Shown here: one piece after another, positions 25,961 through 38,912 of the stretch
Position numbering within the stretch: the stretch's first letter is position 1
Layout of the letters: each line of letters begins with the position of its first letter
NCBI GenBank assembly: GCA_963277665.1
Contig: OY728121.1
Location: 960,478,097-960,542,096 of the forward strand
Reading direction: 5' to 3'
Length of the DNA stretch: 64,000 nt
From: Viscum album
Lineage: Eukaryota; Streptophyta; Magnoliopsida; Santalales; Viscaceae
Notes under the pieces: model-generated
The model's database searches: none
Told to the model about the DNA's origin: nothing
What the model saw: only the letters and a program-made list of their open reading frames with translations
Position numbers and translations under genes: made by a program

Positions 25961-26199
25961 GATATGGGACTTGAACCAGAAATTAAATCAATGGAAAATG
26001 TAATTTTTTATTCTGGAGGATATCAAGGAAAATCCTCTGAAAACAAATCAACATATTCTTGCACAATAGGTACGTCCTCTATTTGAACATTCCTTTCCTA
26101 ACCCATAGTAATTTCACTCTCTTCCTCCCCAATAATTAAATTTAGTAGAGCTACTGGGGGTGGATATAGATATGAATCATATGGTGACGTTTCTCCTCT

Positions 26200-26587
26200 A
26201 AAGATAAGGTACTACTTATCATCATCAAAAATTATAACCTCATTTTTCTTACAATAAATTTTTGCATCGTGGTCCGAAATCCAATCCATACCGAGGATAT
26301 ATCAAATTAAATCATGGGTATGATGATGATATGAACAGATATATAACATTTATATTCCCTAATGGGAACTGATTCCCAAAACATTGTTGCAATGATACTT
26401 CCCTTAGGAGTTTTTACTGACAACTCCCTTGTTAAATTAAATTGGAAATATATAATTTTTTTATCAAACTGGGAAGATATGAAATAATGCGATGATCCAG
26501 AATCAAATAAATCATTGGATAAATTTGTGGTAACCATTAAATTACCTTCCACCACATCATTCGAAGCTTTAACCTCAGCAGTAGTGA
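26200..26587 (-). pseudogene. Gypsy-B aspartic protease
   Basis: The 94-residue open stretch (26591-26307) contains D-L-F-D-S-G-S-S-H-Y-F-I-S, the gypsy protease active site (D-S-G-S/A), followed by the hydrophobic strand region. It continues with breaks to a D-W-I-S-D-H-D motif near 26265-26285. Protease processes Gag-Pol. Confidence 0.82.
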
Positions 26588-27637
26588 TCACATAAGTATG
26601 TCCTTGCTCCCTTGGCCTTTTCGGAGGAAAGTTTCCCTAGCGCTTAGGAAATTCATTTGTATAATTACCCATTTCACTACAATTGTAGCATTAAACATTG
26701 ATATCCTCTTTTTCCCCTTGCAATCATGAGCTTGGTGTCCTTTTTCACCACACTTGTAACAGACTCCCATTCCCTTCAAGAAAGTATCAGGGTGTTTCTT
26801 CCCGCATTTACTGCATGATGGAAATTAAACCTTTCCATTCTTCCCCTTATTTACATTTCCAGAGTGTTTAGAAGATATATTATTCTCTTTATTTTCTTTC
26901 AAGTCATAAGACTTAGAGAATTCATTTTCTGTCTTGATAGCACATGAGAAAATATCTTCGTACGATGAGAAGGATTGTGAGACTAATGTTTGATGGAGAA
27001 ATGGTTTTAACCCATCAAAGAATCAATCAATATTACTCCTTGGGTTACATATGTAATATTTTGCATGCCTTTATAACCTTGTAAAGTTAGCCTCATACTT
27101 TGCGACATTATAATCCTCCCTTTGCCTCATACTCATAAATTGTATTTCCATATCCACTCGATGGTCACGAGGAAAGTATTTTTCTTATAAAATCTCTTTA
27201 AACTCCCTCCATTCCATATTTTATACTTCTTCATCCTCATTTTTGTTTTGAATTAATGACCACCATTGATCTTTATCTCCCATGAGGTGATAAAATGCCA
27301 TGACAACTTTTTCCCTTTCGTTACTCCTCAAAGCATAAAATATTTTCTCTAAGGAACTTATCCATTGATCAGCTACAAATGGATTTTTAGTCCTATTGAA
27401 TGTTGGTGGTTGTTTCCTCACGAAGCGGTCTAACATTGATCCTCCGCATTGTGGATCAGGGTGATCCATATGGGTAAGGTTATTATTCATAACTAGAGTG
27501 AGTTGTCCCAGTATGGTAATAAGTTGTTCAGAACTAGTTGAATCACCAGACCCACTATAATTATCTTGAGTAGGAGGGAAATACCTACATGGATTACATG
27601 TATTGATATGGTTTCCATTCATTCCACTAGGTTCCAT
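26588..27637 (-). pseudogene. Gypsy-B gag with CCHC zinc knuckle
   Basis: Starts at the ATG at 27637 and is open for 138 residues, with W-I-S-S-L-E-K-I-F and a D-Q-W-W motif typical of the gypsy Gag core. After stops it continues through F-x-x-x-Y-F-P-R-D-H-R and ends with an intact knuckle C-Y-K-C-G-E-K-G-H-Q-A-H-D-C near 26710-26760. Gag would coat the RNA and form particles. It sits 490 bp inside the 5' LTR. Confidence 0.86.
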
Positions 27638-28113
27638 TATACACTAGATTAGTTTATGAATCACAATACATAATTACAAACTAATAAAATACCTAACATA
27701 AATTTAAGAGTTTATGCATATAATCCATAATCATAAAAAAATGTTTTCTTTGAGGAAGTATTTACTCATAAATCTTTTATAATAGTTTGTAAATAAAATG
27801 TGAATTATCCTAAGTATATACCCTGAGAGTGTCATAACCAAGAGTGTAGTAAGGCCCATTGTTGTGTACCAGGATACCCCGAGTCAAGACCGATACTCCT
27901 TGTCAGAGTTTTCACTCCTAGGTATATCTGTTCCAGAGATGCCTCTAGCTACTCGTATCCATACAGGGATGTATTTCTTGGAAAATACACAAAATATATA
28001 CATTACCAAAATTCTAGGAAGCTCTTATATACCAATCCTAAAAGTCTATCTTAGGGTAATGTTGTATAATCAGAGTATTTCTAAATCTAGATTCCAATGT
28101 TTGTACTAAACTT

Positions 28114-28125
28114 CCTCTAATACCA
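28114..28125 (-). other. Gypsy-B primer binding site (tRNA-Met type)
   Basis: The minus strand reads TGGTATTAGAGG two bases inside the 5' LTR, one or two changes from the tRNA-Met type TGGTATCAGAG. The same place in Element E reads TGGTATCAAAGG, with homology continuing for about 10 bases. Confidence 0.8.
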
Positions 28126-28127
28126 AC

Positions 28128-31100
28128 TGTAATGCCTCAACCCTAGTTACCCAGAGTTAGTGAATTATTACATAACATTGTCATGATCACAAGGTATCAA
28201 ATCCCAAAAGACCAACCAATTTAGTAGCCTTGTAAGTACTAGATACAAACATAAGTTTTACATCACATTATGAAATGAAAAACAACAAAATTGTGGCTCC
28301 ATTGAACACATTCATCACCCTAAGACTATCCCTATAGGTCAGTCATAACATACTTCTTCATATACTGGAAAAAATAAAACATAGAAATGGGTGAGCTCAG
28401 GTGTTCATTAAGGATAAAAATATAGCATAAACTTTCATAAATAAGAATAAACATTTAAGGCAATGTATAATACTAAAAAAAAATCCTTTTAAACATAAAA
28501 TTTAGCATAATATAGAAAATATAAATTAAATAATGTCATTTAATTATTCACATGGATATTATACTAGTCGAATAATCACATGTAATATCAATAGCCAATT
28601 TCATAATGATGGAATGCATAATGATGGACATCATAACCACATAGTAAAGGCCTCATGCCATGACTACAAATAAGATTTTGTCAAGGCCTTGTGACAAGAC
28701 ACTAGTTTGTATCATGAGACCTACCGATGCATAGAGGAGATATAGCGAGCTCCACCCATCACTTACTAAGTCCAATGCATTCCTCACATGAAATGGTTGA
28801 AACATAACATAAACATTCATATTAAAACTAGCATAAGAAATGTTAATACTTTAACCATAAACCATGAATGGTATAAAATAGCACATCCACAGTAAAAAAA
28901 TATCAGGAAACCTTCAATACAATATGGAATATTGAAAGATAATAAATCAACTTCAAAAAAGTGTAAAATCCATCAAAGGATGTTGACATAGATGAAATCA
29001 AAAATATTTGAGAGAAATATCTCTTTATATTTTGAAATCGTTTAAAATTCACATAATTATAAAATAAAACGTTTATTTAATATTATTATAAGCTTGTAGG
29101 GAAAGCATCTAAAGTGTTATAATGGTGGAAAATAGCTTCACCCGCCGTATAAGTTAAAAAAACATCCTTACCTTAATTTTTCAAAAAGGCCATAAAGTAC
29201 CTTATTTGGAAAGCAACGGAAAGATTACATTCAAAAAAATTTATAAAAATTAAAACAAGGTATAAATGACTTTAACCCATATTCTAATAAATAGTAAAAA
29301 TGTTTTGAAATACATTTTTAAGAAACACAGATGTGGATGATAAAGAGGTCCCATTAGATACTCACGTATAAACAACCTCAGATAATAAAGAGATTGTAAA
29401 ATTAACCCTTACCTTGTACTTTTCCTTGGTAGAGGTTATGTTAACCTCATTTATAATAGTTAAATCATTTTTATTAAATTATAAAATAACAACATACATA
29501 AATATTATATCATATATGATCTTCTAATATTTCTTTATTAATAATATTTTAGTAGTATCATTGTTTTAGGTGTTAACTGATTCATTTTACTTTATATGTT
29601 TTGTTATGTAAGTCATGTTTAATATGGATAGGATGTATTTTATTCACATCTAGAATGATATTAAGTTCTTAAACATTATTTTTAATCATAAAATAAAAAT
29701 TATTCTTGAATGGTTATGATGGGGAATGAATCTCATCACGTTCGTGGAGACGGTAATCCGTACTTACGCACGAGCGACAATACCATTCTATTTATGGTGA
29801 AATAGTATGTAATTGGATGTTATATAATATACAAATAATCATTAACATGTTATATTTATTATTTACATCAATTATACTCATTATTATACCCATCAAAATG
29901 ATGAAGTGTCGAATAACAAACTACACCACGATGTGGAGATGGTAAGCTGTACGTACACACGTATGATGACTTTTTCATTCATATGATTGATAGAATAATG
30001 AATATGGTTGTATAATATTTATAATTATATCAAATTATATACAAGGTACTGAATTTTTTTTATGGAAACAACAAAGAAATAGGAAGTGGAAGAAGAAAAG
30101 AAATTTTAAAGAGGGGATGAAATTATTACCTCTTCTTCAGGTTCTTCCTTTTGATTTGTTCAAAAGGGATCCTTAGGTTGGATTTATGATCAAAGTAAGG
30201 CCCCTAGGTTGAATTGGGGTAAGTTGGGAAGATATTTGATCAGATTTTGGCCGATCCAAATGGATTTGGATGTGTGATTTTGTGAGAAGGGGAAGTACCC
30301 TTTTATAAGAGAGGTGAGGGTCATTTTAGGAAAAGCTTGAAATATTAGTTTATTATACAACCATATTCGGATTATAATGGACCCAATAGAATTTATTTCG
30401 AAGATAAGGTGGGTCTGGGTCGACAAACTCTCAACCAATAGGTTTTAGATAGGTTTAGGTCATCATATTAACCTTATATTTTAGATTTAACTATTAGTTA
30501 AATAGTTTAACTTTTACAATGTTTTCTTGTATTTTTATATTACATGGTTAATAAACTTACTATAAAATGACAAGAAAACACTGAGTGGTTAATTAATGAC
30601 ATATATATCATTATTTAAGTCCTTTTTCTGAACCTTTTATTTTAGGAATATTATATCATTTAATAATATAGTATTTGTTTTAAAAACTCATTTATGTCAA
30701 TTTTGACACTATTTAGTATTTGGTTTTTGTGAAAGTAAACAAAACATTATTACATAGAAAAAAATAAAATAAATTAATAAAAACATATCATATTAACCTA
30801 TAAAATTATTTTAATGCATCATAAGTCTCAATTTACATTTATTGTTATATTTATAATATCAACTATTTTAATCTTTCATTGATAAGGTAATTACTGCACC
30901 ATCATTGTGTCATAAATAAATTTAATTATTTAATGTCTAAAAATTATAAATAAAATACAATTATGTAGGAAATAATTTTATATTTCTAATGAATATTTAT
31001 AGTCGAATTTATCTTATGTATAACCCAATATTAAAAATGTTTTAGTTATTAAAATTTGAATTTTACACTTTTAACTCTTCTTTAAATAAAATATAATAAA

Positions 31101-31845
31101 TGTCCTAATCTAATAAAAGTGAATAAAATAGGATCATATTTTATTACTAAGGTGGATTTTGGTCAAAATAAACTTATCCAATATAATTAGGACATGTGTT
31201 AGGGTAATTATAATATCATTTTTACCTTTAATTACCCTATTTACTTTTAACCGTGGTAAATAAAATCTAAAAGTTACTATTCAAAAAAAATTATTTTCAT
31301 CCTATTGAACAAAATTTTACTTATGTCAACCGTGTCTCTCAATTTTTTGAAATTAAATTCACAGAAGCAGTAAAATTATGTTTTATGAAAATTTTCTAAC
31401 GTGCCTAGAAGGTGGGTAAAAGACGTTAAAAAGTTCAATAAAATTTTATACATCTAATCTTATTATAAAGTGACTCAAATGAATTACATTGAACTAATAT
31501 AGGTATTATTTATATATTTTGAATTAAAATAAATTTAAATAAAATAAATAATTATTTAAATAAAAAGTAGGTTTTAAAGAATGACGCAATGTTTTTCACT
31601 ATTCATCAAAAATTGAAATTTTTCATAAAAATACAAAAAATTCACCCTAAGATAATTTTGATATTCTAAATCCAAAAATGATGTAATTTAAAAAAAATAA
31701 AATTTATAAAATTTCAGAAAGTGGGTATTACTATTCATAAAAGCTAGTTTTATTGGTCGTGGTGTGCTAGAACTCGAAGTTGCGTACAACACAAGTTATT
31801 GTATTATTCAAAGAGAAACGTACCATAGAACATTGGGGTGTTACA
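28128..31845 (-). repeat. Gypsy-B 5' LTR
   Basis: 3718 bp, from TGTAATGCCTCAACCC at 28128 to GGGGTGTTACA at 31845. Its TATA box (reverse complement TTTTATA) is at 30301-30307, the donor-like GT at 30128-30129 on the minus strand, and the hairpins at 29742-29773 and 29931-29962. The minus-strand start TGTAACACCCC is the same as the start of the Element E LTRs, and homology continues inside (see findings). Confidence 0.92.
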
Positions 31846-32550
31846 AGGACCTATCCACTTAAACTTCACTCCATTCTTTGTAATCCCTGTCATAGGTGCT
31901 ACCAAATGGGATAATTTCTATATGAACCTTTTATAGTACCTAGCTAAACCAAGGAAGATCCTGATCTCAAACATATTCCAAGGGAATTCCCAAGACATCA
32001 CAACCACAACCTTCTATGGATCCATAGAAATTCCTGCCTTAGAGATCACATGCTCAAGGAACTGCACCTCTTAAATCCAAAACCAACCTTTGAAAGTTTG
32101 GATTAAAGATGATGTAATCGAAGTGTGCTCAGAATAATCTCAATGTCACTTGCATGAATTTCTAAAGTCCATTAGTATATAAGGATATCTTTAACAAAAA
32201 CCATAATTAAGGAGTCAAGATACTGATGGAAAATCTTATTTATAAGATATCCATGAACACCACTGGTGAATTTATCAGCCTAGAAGGCATGAAATGATAC
32301 ATGAATAGTCTGTATCTACTCTAAAACATTGTCTTAGGAATATACTCCTATTTTAACCAAGCCTGAATGTATTTCAATTTTGGAGAACCATTGAGCTCCC
32401 CATAACTGGCTAAACAATTCATCAATCCTATACAATGTGTATCATTTATTTATGGTCACTTGGTTCAACTTATTTTAATCTACACACAATCAAATACTAC
32501 CATCCACTTTCTTTGTGAACAATACCATATCACCCTATGGAGATATTATT
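31846..32550 (-). pseudogene. Gypsy-A reverse transcriptase part
   Basis: Minus-strand reading gives the RT fingers (S-P-W-G-D-M-V-L-F-T-K-K-V-D-G-S, near 32500-32545), then Y-R-I-D-E-L-F, W-F-S-K-I, and further down a Y-Y-K-R-F-I-like motif near 31930. Stops are common. It is bounded by Gypsy-B on the left and by LTR-C on the right, both of which split the Gypsy-A coding sequence. Confidence 0.85.
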
Positions 32551-35500
32551 TGTCACGAACCAGGCCGGGTCACCATCCGACCCGGCGCCCGACCTAGTCC
32601 GTGACATGGCCCGAAGGGTGTTCTCGATCCCCACGGGCTGGAACAAGTGCCTGAGTATGAAAACTAACACATGGGAACGATTTACCCGAAATAGTAAACA
32701 CAAAACAACTGATAAGATAAAGAAAATAAAACTGAAAATAGACAACCAAACAAGGCCTTAAACTAAAAAAAATTCAGAGGTTTACAACTTGAAACAACAT
32801 CCAGAATAAATGACGATAAAAGAAACTAAGACTCAAACTCAAACCTCCAAGAAACAAGAGAGGCACAACATCCACACACCACAAAACCAGCCTATATGAG
32901 AAGACCATCAACGACCAAAACCACCATTGCTGAGCACGATGTCACAACCTGGAATACACAAGAAACAAAGTCTATATACACCCAAAGGTGTATGTAGGGT
33001 GTGAGCCAAAAGCCCAGTAGGACGCCACCCAAATAAAAAGGTTCCACATATAAACATTAAATGAAAAATACATTTGCAGGCTAAATAAAAGAAAGGGACA
33101 CCAAAGCTTAAACAAATTTAAAGAAATAGTTTCTATATGGAAAACACTTTTCAAGAAAAAAAATTAGATAAAAGAAAGCACCCTTGCTTAAAAGAAAAAC
33201 CCAAACCTTCACAAAATCCAAAAGTTTCACCGTATGCCGACGGTGGGTGTATAGTATTCTAGGAGCACCAAAAGTGGAAGAGGCCCTAAAGGTACTAGAA
33301 AAAGGAATGGGACCCTAGAACCTCGTGTCTCGGTGAACAGTATAAGAATCACAACAAAATACGTTCTCATGCACGAGCCGCTAGACAGGGCAACACATCC
33401 ATAACCTAGTGGTCTCCGATCATCATCCAAAGTTTAGTTAGTGTTGTAAGCATCAATCCAGCTAAGTGAATCTGGGCCGGGGCCACTCTCGAATCCCTAG
33501 CACGCTAGTCTAGTCCACCCACCTAGTACCCAAGCTTCCCCTTTTGTTCTCAAGATGTTCCAAATTCACATTTCATGTCAAACTCAAACAAATAAAACAA
33601 ATAGGGTGTAACATAAACCCAACGCCACACTTTCACATACATAGAAAACCATTCGACAAAGTACGCACGCCAAAAGACTTTACCCAACTAAATTAAAACA
33701 ATTTCTGCATTTTCTAATAATTGTTTATTAAAAACAAATTAAATTTTTATCATTAATAATTTTTATTAAATCATTTTAAATTCATTGTAAACAAATTATT
33801 TAAAAAAACATAACATGGCTTTAAGATGCAAAACTAACTCAACCCTCTTTCATGACCAAGCACACCCAAACAGGTTGCAAAAATGTTTCACACCATTAAT
33901 AAAACTTAATAAACCATTTAATGATTTTATAAAAACAATTAACAATGTGACACAAAGCATTATACACCAAAAATATTTTAAAACTTAATCTACATCACTT
34001 ACACAATCAAATAAATCAACTGCACAATTAAAGAAACCATTCCAGCGATTAAACAAACCACTAAGAAAGTTTATCAATAAGTTTTAAAATGTGTTGCATG
34101 ACTTTAAACACTAAAGACTCACTCAAATCCTAATTTGTGACAAAACACATATCAACACCACATCAAAACACAATCCACAGCCTCTGCACAATTCAATAAC
34201 TAAATGCACAATTTATAAAACATGATCAAATGTCACAATAAGTGTTTTTATCCAAAATGCACCACATTTCATATAAGCATGCTACTTAAAATCAAAACAC
34301 GTATCAAAATCATTCAAAAACTAATTTCACACAATACAAATTAACATAAGAACACACTAAATTAATTAATCAAGCAATCTAATTTACCAAATAATGTTTA
34401 CACATGGAACCACCTACCTTGTCATAGCAGAATTCACAACCATGGTGCGCAACGACTGTCGCACGTCAACCGAAACTCAAAAAAAATCCAAATTGACCCT
34501 AAATCAAACAATTGAACCAAAACATCAACAATTAACCCAAAAATTTGATGCAAAACCCCCATTGCATGCCAAACACACTGCAAGAAAACCAAACACAAAC
34601 CAAAAACTTCAAATTAAAATCCGTAAATTGAAACTTATACCTGATGAAAAAAAACAGCAAGGAGGCTTAACTGAGGGGGGTGTTTTCCAGATGGAGTAGG
34701 GGGTAGCGGTTTGGCTCTTCACCGGATGAAGCAGGAAGGAGGTTGGCCACCAGGAAGGGAGGCCGCTGCAATGGGGATGGCCGGGAGAAATGGGAGGAGG
34801 CAGCTGGTCCGGTGAGCGAAAAGGGGTGAAGGGAATCACCAGAGAGGGAGACGAAGCGGTGAACAGGGTTTCCGGAAGGAGGAGGCCGGTGACGTGAGAT
34901 GGGGTAGGAGGGAGAGGCCTTCAGTGCAACAAGATCAAGGGGAGAGGAGTGTATTTCGGTGAGTTTGTGCTGCCAGAGTAGGCTGGATGCGAGAGGAGGC
35001 CGAGGGGCAAGGCGGGGTGGCAGTCAGGGGAGCGGCGTGCCTGGGAGATGGGGTGGTGGCCTCCAGCGGATAGGGAGGCAGCAAGGGGTAGGAAGGCCGA
35101 AAAGTTGTGAAATCGGGAGGGGCTGCGGGCGACGTGACGAGGAGGTAAATAGGAGGGGGGGGGGGTGCGGCGGTTTAGATGAAATAGAAGAAGGGGGGGG
35201 GGGTAGGGGCTCGACGGCCTGGGTAGGAGGGCGCCACAAACAAGAAGAAAAAAAATAAGGGTGAAACCCTAAACAAAGGAAAAAGAAAAAAAAGATAAAA
35301 CAATAATAAAAAAAAACAAAACTAATAATAACATTAACATTAGTAATAATATTATTCTTAAACTAAATCCTTAAGGAAAATAATTACAAAAATAAGAATA
35401 ACAATAACAACAATAGCATAATAAAAGTTATTTCCTTAAAATGATAACATTAATTAGAATGATAACAATTTTAATGATAATAACTAAGAATGATGATAAC

Positions 35501-35955
35501 AATAATTTATGGTGATAGTAATAATAATGACAAGCTTAAAAAAATATGTTCTTAATAATAATAATGATATTAATAATATTAGTAATTATATTAATATCCT
35601 AATGCAAGTAATAATAATAATAATAATAATATCCTCAAATAATAAAATTATTATCATCGTTAAAATACTTCGTTAAATTTTACCACACTTGTTTTTGCTT
35701 TATCTACTTTTTATTATTCATTGCATTGCATTTATCTGCCTTAAATACCGGGCAGGGCGCGCGATGAACCGGGCGAGGTCGCGCAATGAACCATGCGAGG
35801 CCGCACGACTTCAACTATGGTGCGAAGGATGCGGTCAAGGCCAAAACATGCGTTTTTAAATAAGAAATCAAAATTTTATGTCGGACCTCGACCCGAACTA
35901 CCCAGTGTCCAGGAAGTTTATTAAAATAAACAAATTAGAAAATACGGGTGTGACA
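32551..35955 (-). mobile_element. LTR-C: solo LTR inserted in Gypsy-A
   Basis: 3405 bp from TGTCACGAACC at 32551 to GGTGTGACA at 35955, flanked by perfect 5-bp copies TTATT (32546-32550 and 35956-35960). No internal gag-pol, primer site or second LTR was found, so LTR-LTR recombination is the simple explanation. Minus orientation is favoured because that strand opens TGTCACACCCG, has a C-rich leader after an AGGGTTTCACCC word (about 35270) and a donor-like CAGGTATAAG near 34635. Open frames in the G-rich part are composition artefacts. Confidence 0.88.
34660..35245. other. G-rich block in LTR-C
   Basis: A strongly purine- and G-rich block stands out from the AT-rich surroundings. It includes runs of 10 G at 35156-35165 and 11 G at 35193-35203 and many GGAGG/GGGG words. 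On the minus strand it would be a C/T-rich 5' leader. It might form G-quadruplexes on the plus strand. The open frames on both strands are low-complexity and not credible genes. Confidence 0.7.
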
Positions 35956-37245
35956 TTATTAGTCTGATAAAACCTTTCACCTTAAAATACTTGAGCTATA
36001 TTTTGAGTTCCTTCAACTTATATGAAAAAAAATCCTAATAAAGGTCCACCACTAGAGGAAGAGAGAAGTGTACTATAGCTGGACCTATTAAAAGAGACAA
36101 TCTTACTAATTTCAGTTTAATAACTTTTATTTGGCTCAGGTTTGATCCCATTATTCCTACTCCAACATCCCATTCACTAGTCATCATAAACTTCACCTCC
36201 TTATGTGTAGTAAAGGATACATATTTCCTAAACCAATCGATGTGCACCTGATAGTTGATCAACCATTCTATGAAAAAGATCACATCAAATCTAGTCATAT
36301 AAAGGATCATGAAATCTTATAGATTTCCATAGACAACAACTACTATGAGACATCCTAGACATCTCTAAATATGATTGACTTTCTTACCCAAGGGTGTATC
36401 AATATTCAAAAACTTAGAAGTTTGTTTGATTAGTAAGTTAATTCCAACAATAAATTTCATATATATAAATGAATGATAAACACTAATATTAGAAAGAGAG
36501 TTAGAAAGAGTATAGGTGATCAAGACCATACCTTGAATGGTTTGTATTCCCTCTATATAGTCAATTTGATCCTAGTTTAACATATATAACCAACCTACCT
36601 CAAATCCACAACCTTTTCCTTGATATAAATGAATCACCCAAGTCATTATTGTCTGAGGGGTATGAACCTACTATTGAGCATCCTAACCATTTCCATGGAT
36701 TTATGCATACGTTTGACTCCAACCCCCATGAGACCTCATCCATGATTCCTTTTAATAAGAAATTATCTAGATTACTAATATTTCTGCATCAATGGCACTT
36801 GATTTGAGGCCTTGTGTAAAATTTATAGAAATCCCTAATCTTTACACTATTGAAATTATAATGACATCCTTCTCCCATAAAAGGTGTTGAAGAACTCCTG
36901 CTATTATCTAGTTATCTACTTCTACTCTAGTGCGAATCATCTTCCTTCCTTTTCCTACCATCAAAAGTATCATTGGTAATTACATTGAAATTTGTAATAA
37001 TACCTATACCTCTGTCCTCCTTAAGACCCTTCTTGATCATCATGGATTTGCAAAGCACCTCCACATATGTCTTCAGGTCAATGTTCCTGACCTTACATCT
37101 TAACTCCAGTCAGAGGACAATCTCGAACTTTCTGAACTTTTATGTCGTTTTCCTAACTAAGAGAGGAGTAAAGAGAAGTAACACCATGAAATATTCAGAG
37201 CAAGAAAACACTTTCATTATGCCCTGCTGAAGCTCATGAACTCCT
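35956..37245 (-). pseudogene. Gypsy-A protease and gag part
   Basis: The open piece at 36310-36035 carries the end of a gypsy protease and its linker (F-D-V-I-F-F-I-E-W-L, then H-I-D-W-F-R-K-Y-V-S-F, matching the usual D-V-I-L-G-M-D-W-L pattern). Towards 37245 the minus strand gives Gag motifs (L-R-C-K-V-R-N-I near 37090 and T-Y-V-E-V-L near 37060). Copia-D cuts the gag at 37245; the N-terminal gag, leader and 5' LTR of Gypsy-A lie beyond the right edge, past the Element E array. Confidence 0.82.
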
Positions 37246-38912
37246 TGTTAGAGTTGGTGTTCTAAAAAAGACTATTTTTACATTAGATTACATGTTAATT
37301 TTAAGATTTAAATATTTATAAAATATCTTATTACATATTTTTCATTATTCTATGTGACATTAATGTAATAATTTACTAGAGTATCAGCCACATTGATAAT
37401 GTCATAGAAGTTACCCAATATAATGAGAACCTTGAAATTCCATGATGATATACTTAAATATAGTTCTATGGTCAGATAAAATTCTATTAAGGGGAAAATA
37501 GTATGTTGACTATTAGATTTGAGTACTCATAAGTGGACAATACTTCATCTCATGAAGTCCGAAATTGGTAATCTCCATGATATAAGATTATAATAAAAAA
37601 CCTGCAAGTAGAAATTATGCATGTTTATATGTCATCAGATATCCCGATATGTGAGCTTGTGTAATGGTCCTTATACTTTAAGATTATTATTTGTGCACAT
37701 TGGGACTAACACACTTATATTTACTAACCAAAACTGTGAAACCATATGTTCGTGGGAGGTAAGGTACATTGGGTGCATCATGATTGTAATGTTATTAATA
37801 GATAAATTTAGGAAGGATTTGTCCCTTCCATATAAATGGAAGTTGATATCTCATCCCTTTGATTGAAGTGTAACCTTTTCACTAAATTCCATATACATGG
37901 TGTAACTACGAGATTATTTCATATGGTTAAATAAAGATATATCAAGAACATAGGTTAATGAAACATGTATGTGACCTTCTTAATATGATATTGTGAAAAA
38001 GGGATTATATTACATAGTGATCAATTGTATGTGGTTTTTGAAATTACGACATTGACTTATTTCTCTTGGTTTCCTTGACCCATTTATAGATAGTAATCTT
38101 GGACTTTAGGAAAGCCCGTCTAATGACAATGAGAAAGAATCCTAGAGGGTCACACACTAAGTGATTCCCGTGATCTTAATTGAATTATATTTTGAATTTA
38201 ATTATTTTAATAAATATTATTCTCAAGACCAAGGTATAATTTTATTCAGGATTTATTGATAATAATTTTTAATAAATATTTATTCTCTAGATTGTGAATA
38301 GAATATTTATTTTATTTATTTAATATTTAGTAGTTATTTATTAGCCATACTATAAATAGAATATTTATTTGTGAATCAAAATTTAATAAATATTTATTCA
38401 GTTATTCAATAAATTCCAAGGAGGATGATCAAACCAAGATCGTGTCTAGTGATAAATAATAATTTACAAGATGGTAGAATAAAATTTATCATTGTGTGAG
38501 TTAGCACATTCCATAAAATAATAATAATAACAATAATAATATTATTATTATATGGAATGAGGTCAGATAAGGTTTATTAGATTATTTAAGGATTGTTATA
38601 AAATTAAATAATATTTTCATCATACCCTAACTCTATAAATAGATTTTTAATTCTATAGTGACAAAAAAATTGATAATTGAGAATCATTGTGCATAAAAAA
38701 ATTCTTTGTTGATTACTCCTCCTTTATTACTCTCAAGAATGAGAAGACCAAGAGAGTGTCCATCAAGACTGAAGGATATTATATAGATCAAGATGAACAA
38801 TTCAAGATGATCGATCCACCGTGCTAGAACTCGACATTCCATTGGTGTTTTTTGAAGATCAAAGGAGCATATGTGGATCACCACTAGAGGGATTCTACAC
38901 TTGGATCCTACA
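37246..38912 (+). repeat. Copia-D 5' LTR
   Basis: 1667 bp, from TGTTAGAGTTGGTG to TTGGATCCTACA. The TATA box TATAAATA is at 38634-38641. The end matches the Copia-1 LTR end. An AATAAT/ATTATT stretch at 38514-38551 forms a simple hairpin. The following bases (AGTGAAATGACAG) may be a ruined AGTGGTATCAGAG primer site. Short open frames inside (37621-37866, minus 38684-38884) are not genes. Confidence 0.88.

Larger units (their letters stand above)
19409..31845 (-). mobile_element. Gypsy-B: complete Ty3/gypsy element with 3.7 kb LTRs (Tekay/Del-like)
   Basis: LTRs at 19409-23132 and 28128-31845 bracket 5.0 kb of gag-pol on the minus strand, in the order gag, protease, RT, RNase H, integrase. Both LTRs run TGTAA...TTACA. 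The four bases outside each LTR are AGGA (19405-19408 and 31846-31849), giving a 4-bp duplication, or a 5-bp one with a mutation. The Gypsy-A reading frame rejoins across the element once one copy of AGGA is removed. The integrase tail has a chromodomain-like end (L-V-K-V-L-W then E-E-x-T-W-E), typical of chromovirus lineages such as Tekay/Del. Internal stops mean this copy is dead. Confidence 0.93.

Noticed and set aside
34394..35258. Open frames of about 70-100 codons on both strands in the G-rich block
   Set aside because: Low-complexity Gly/Arg or Pro-rich translations in all frames, inside a solo LTR; explained by base composition.
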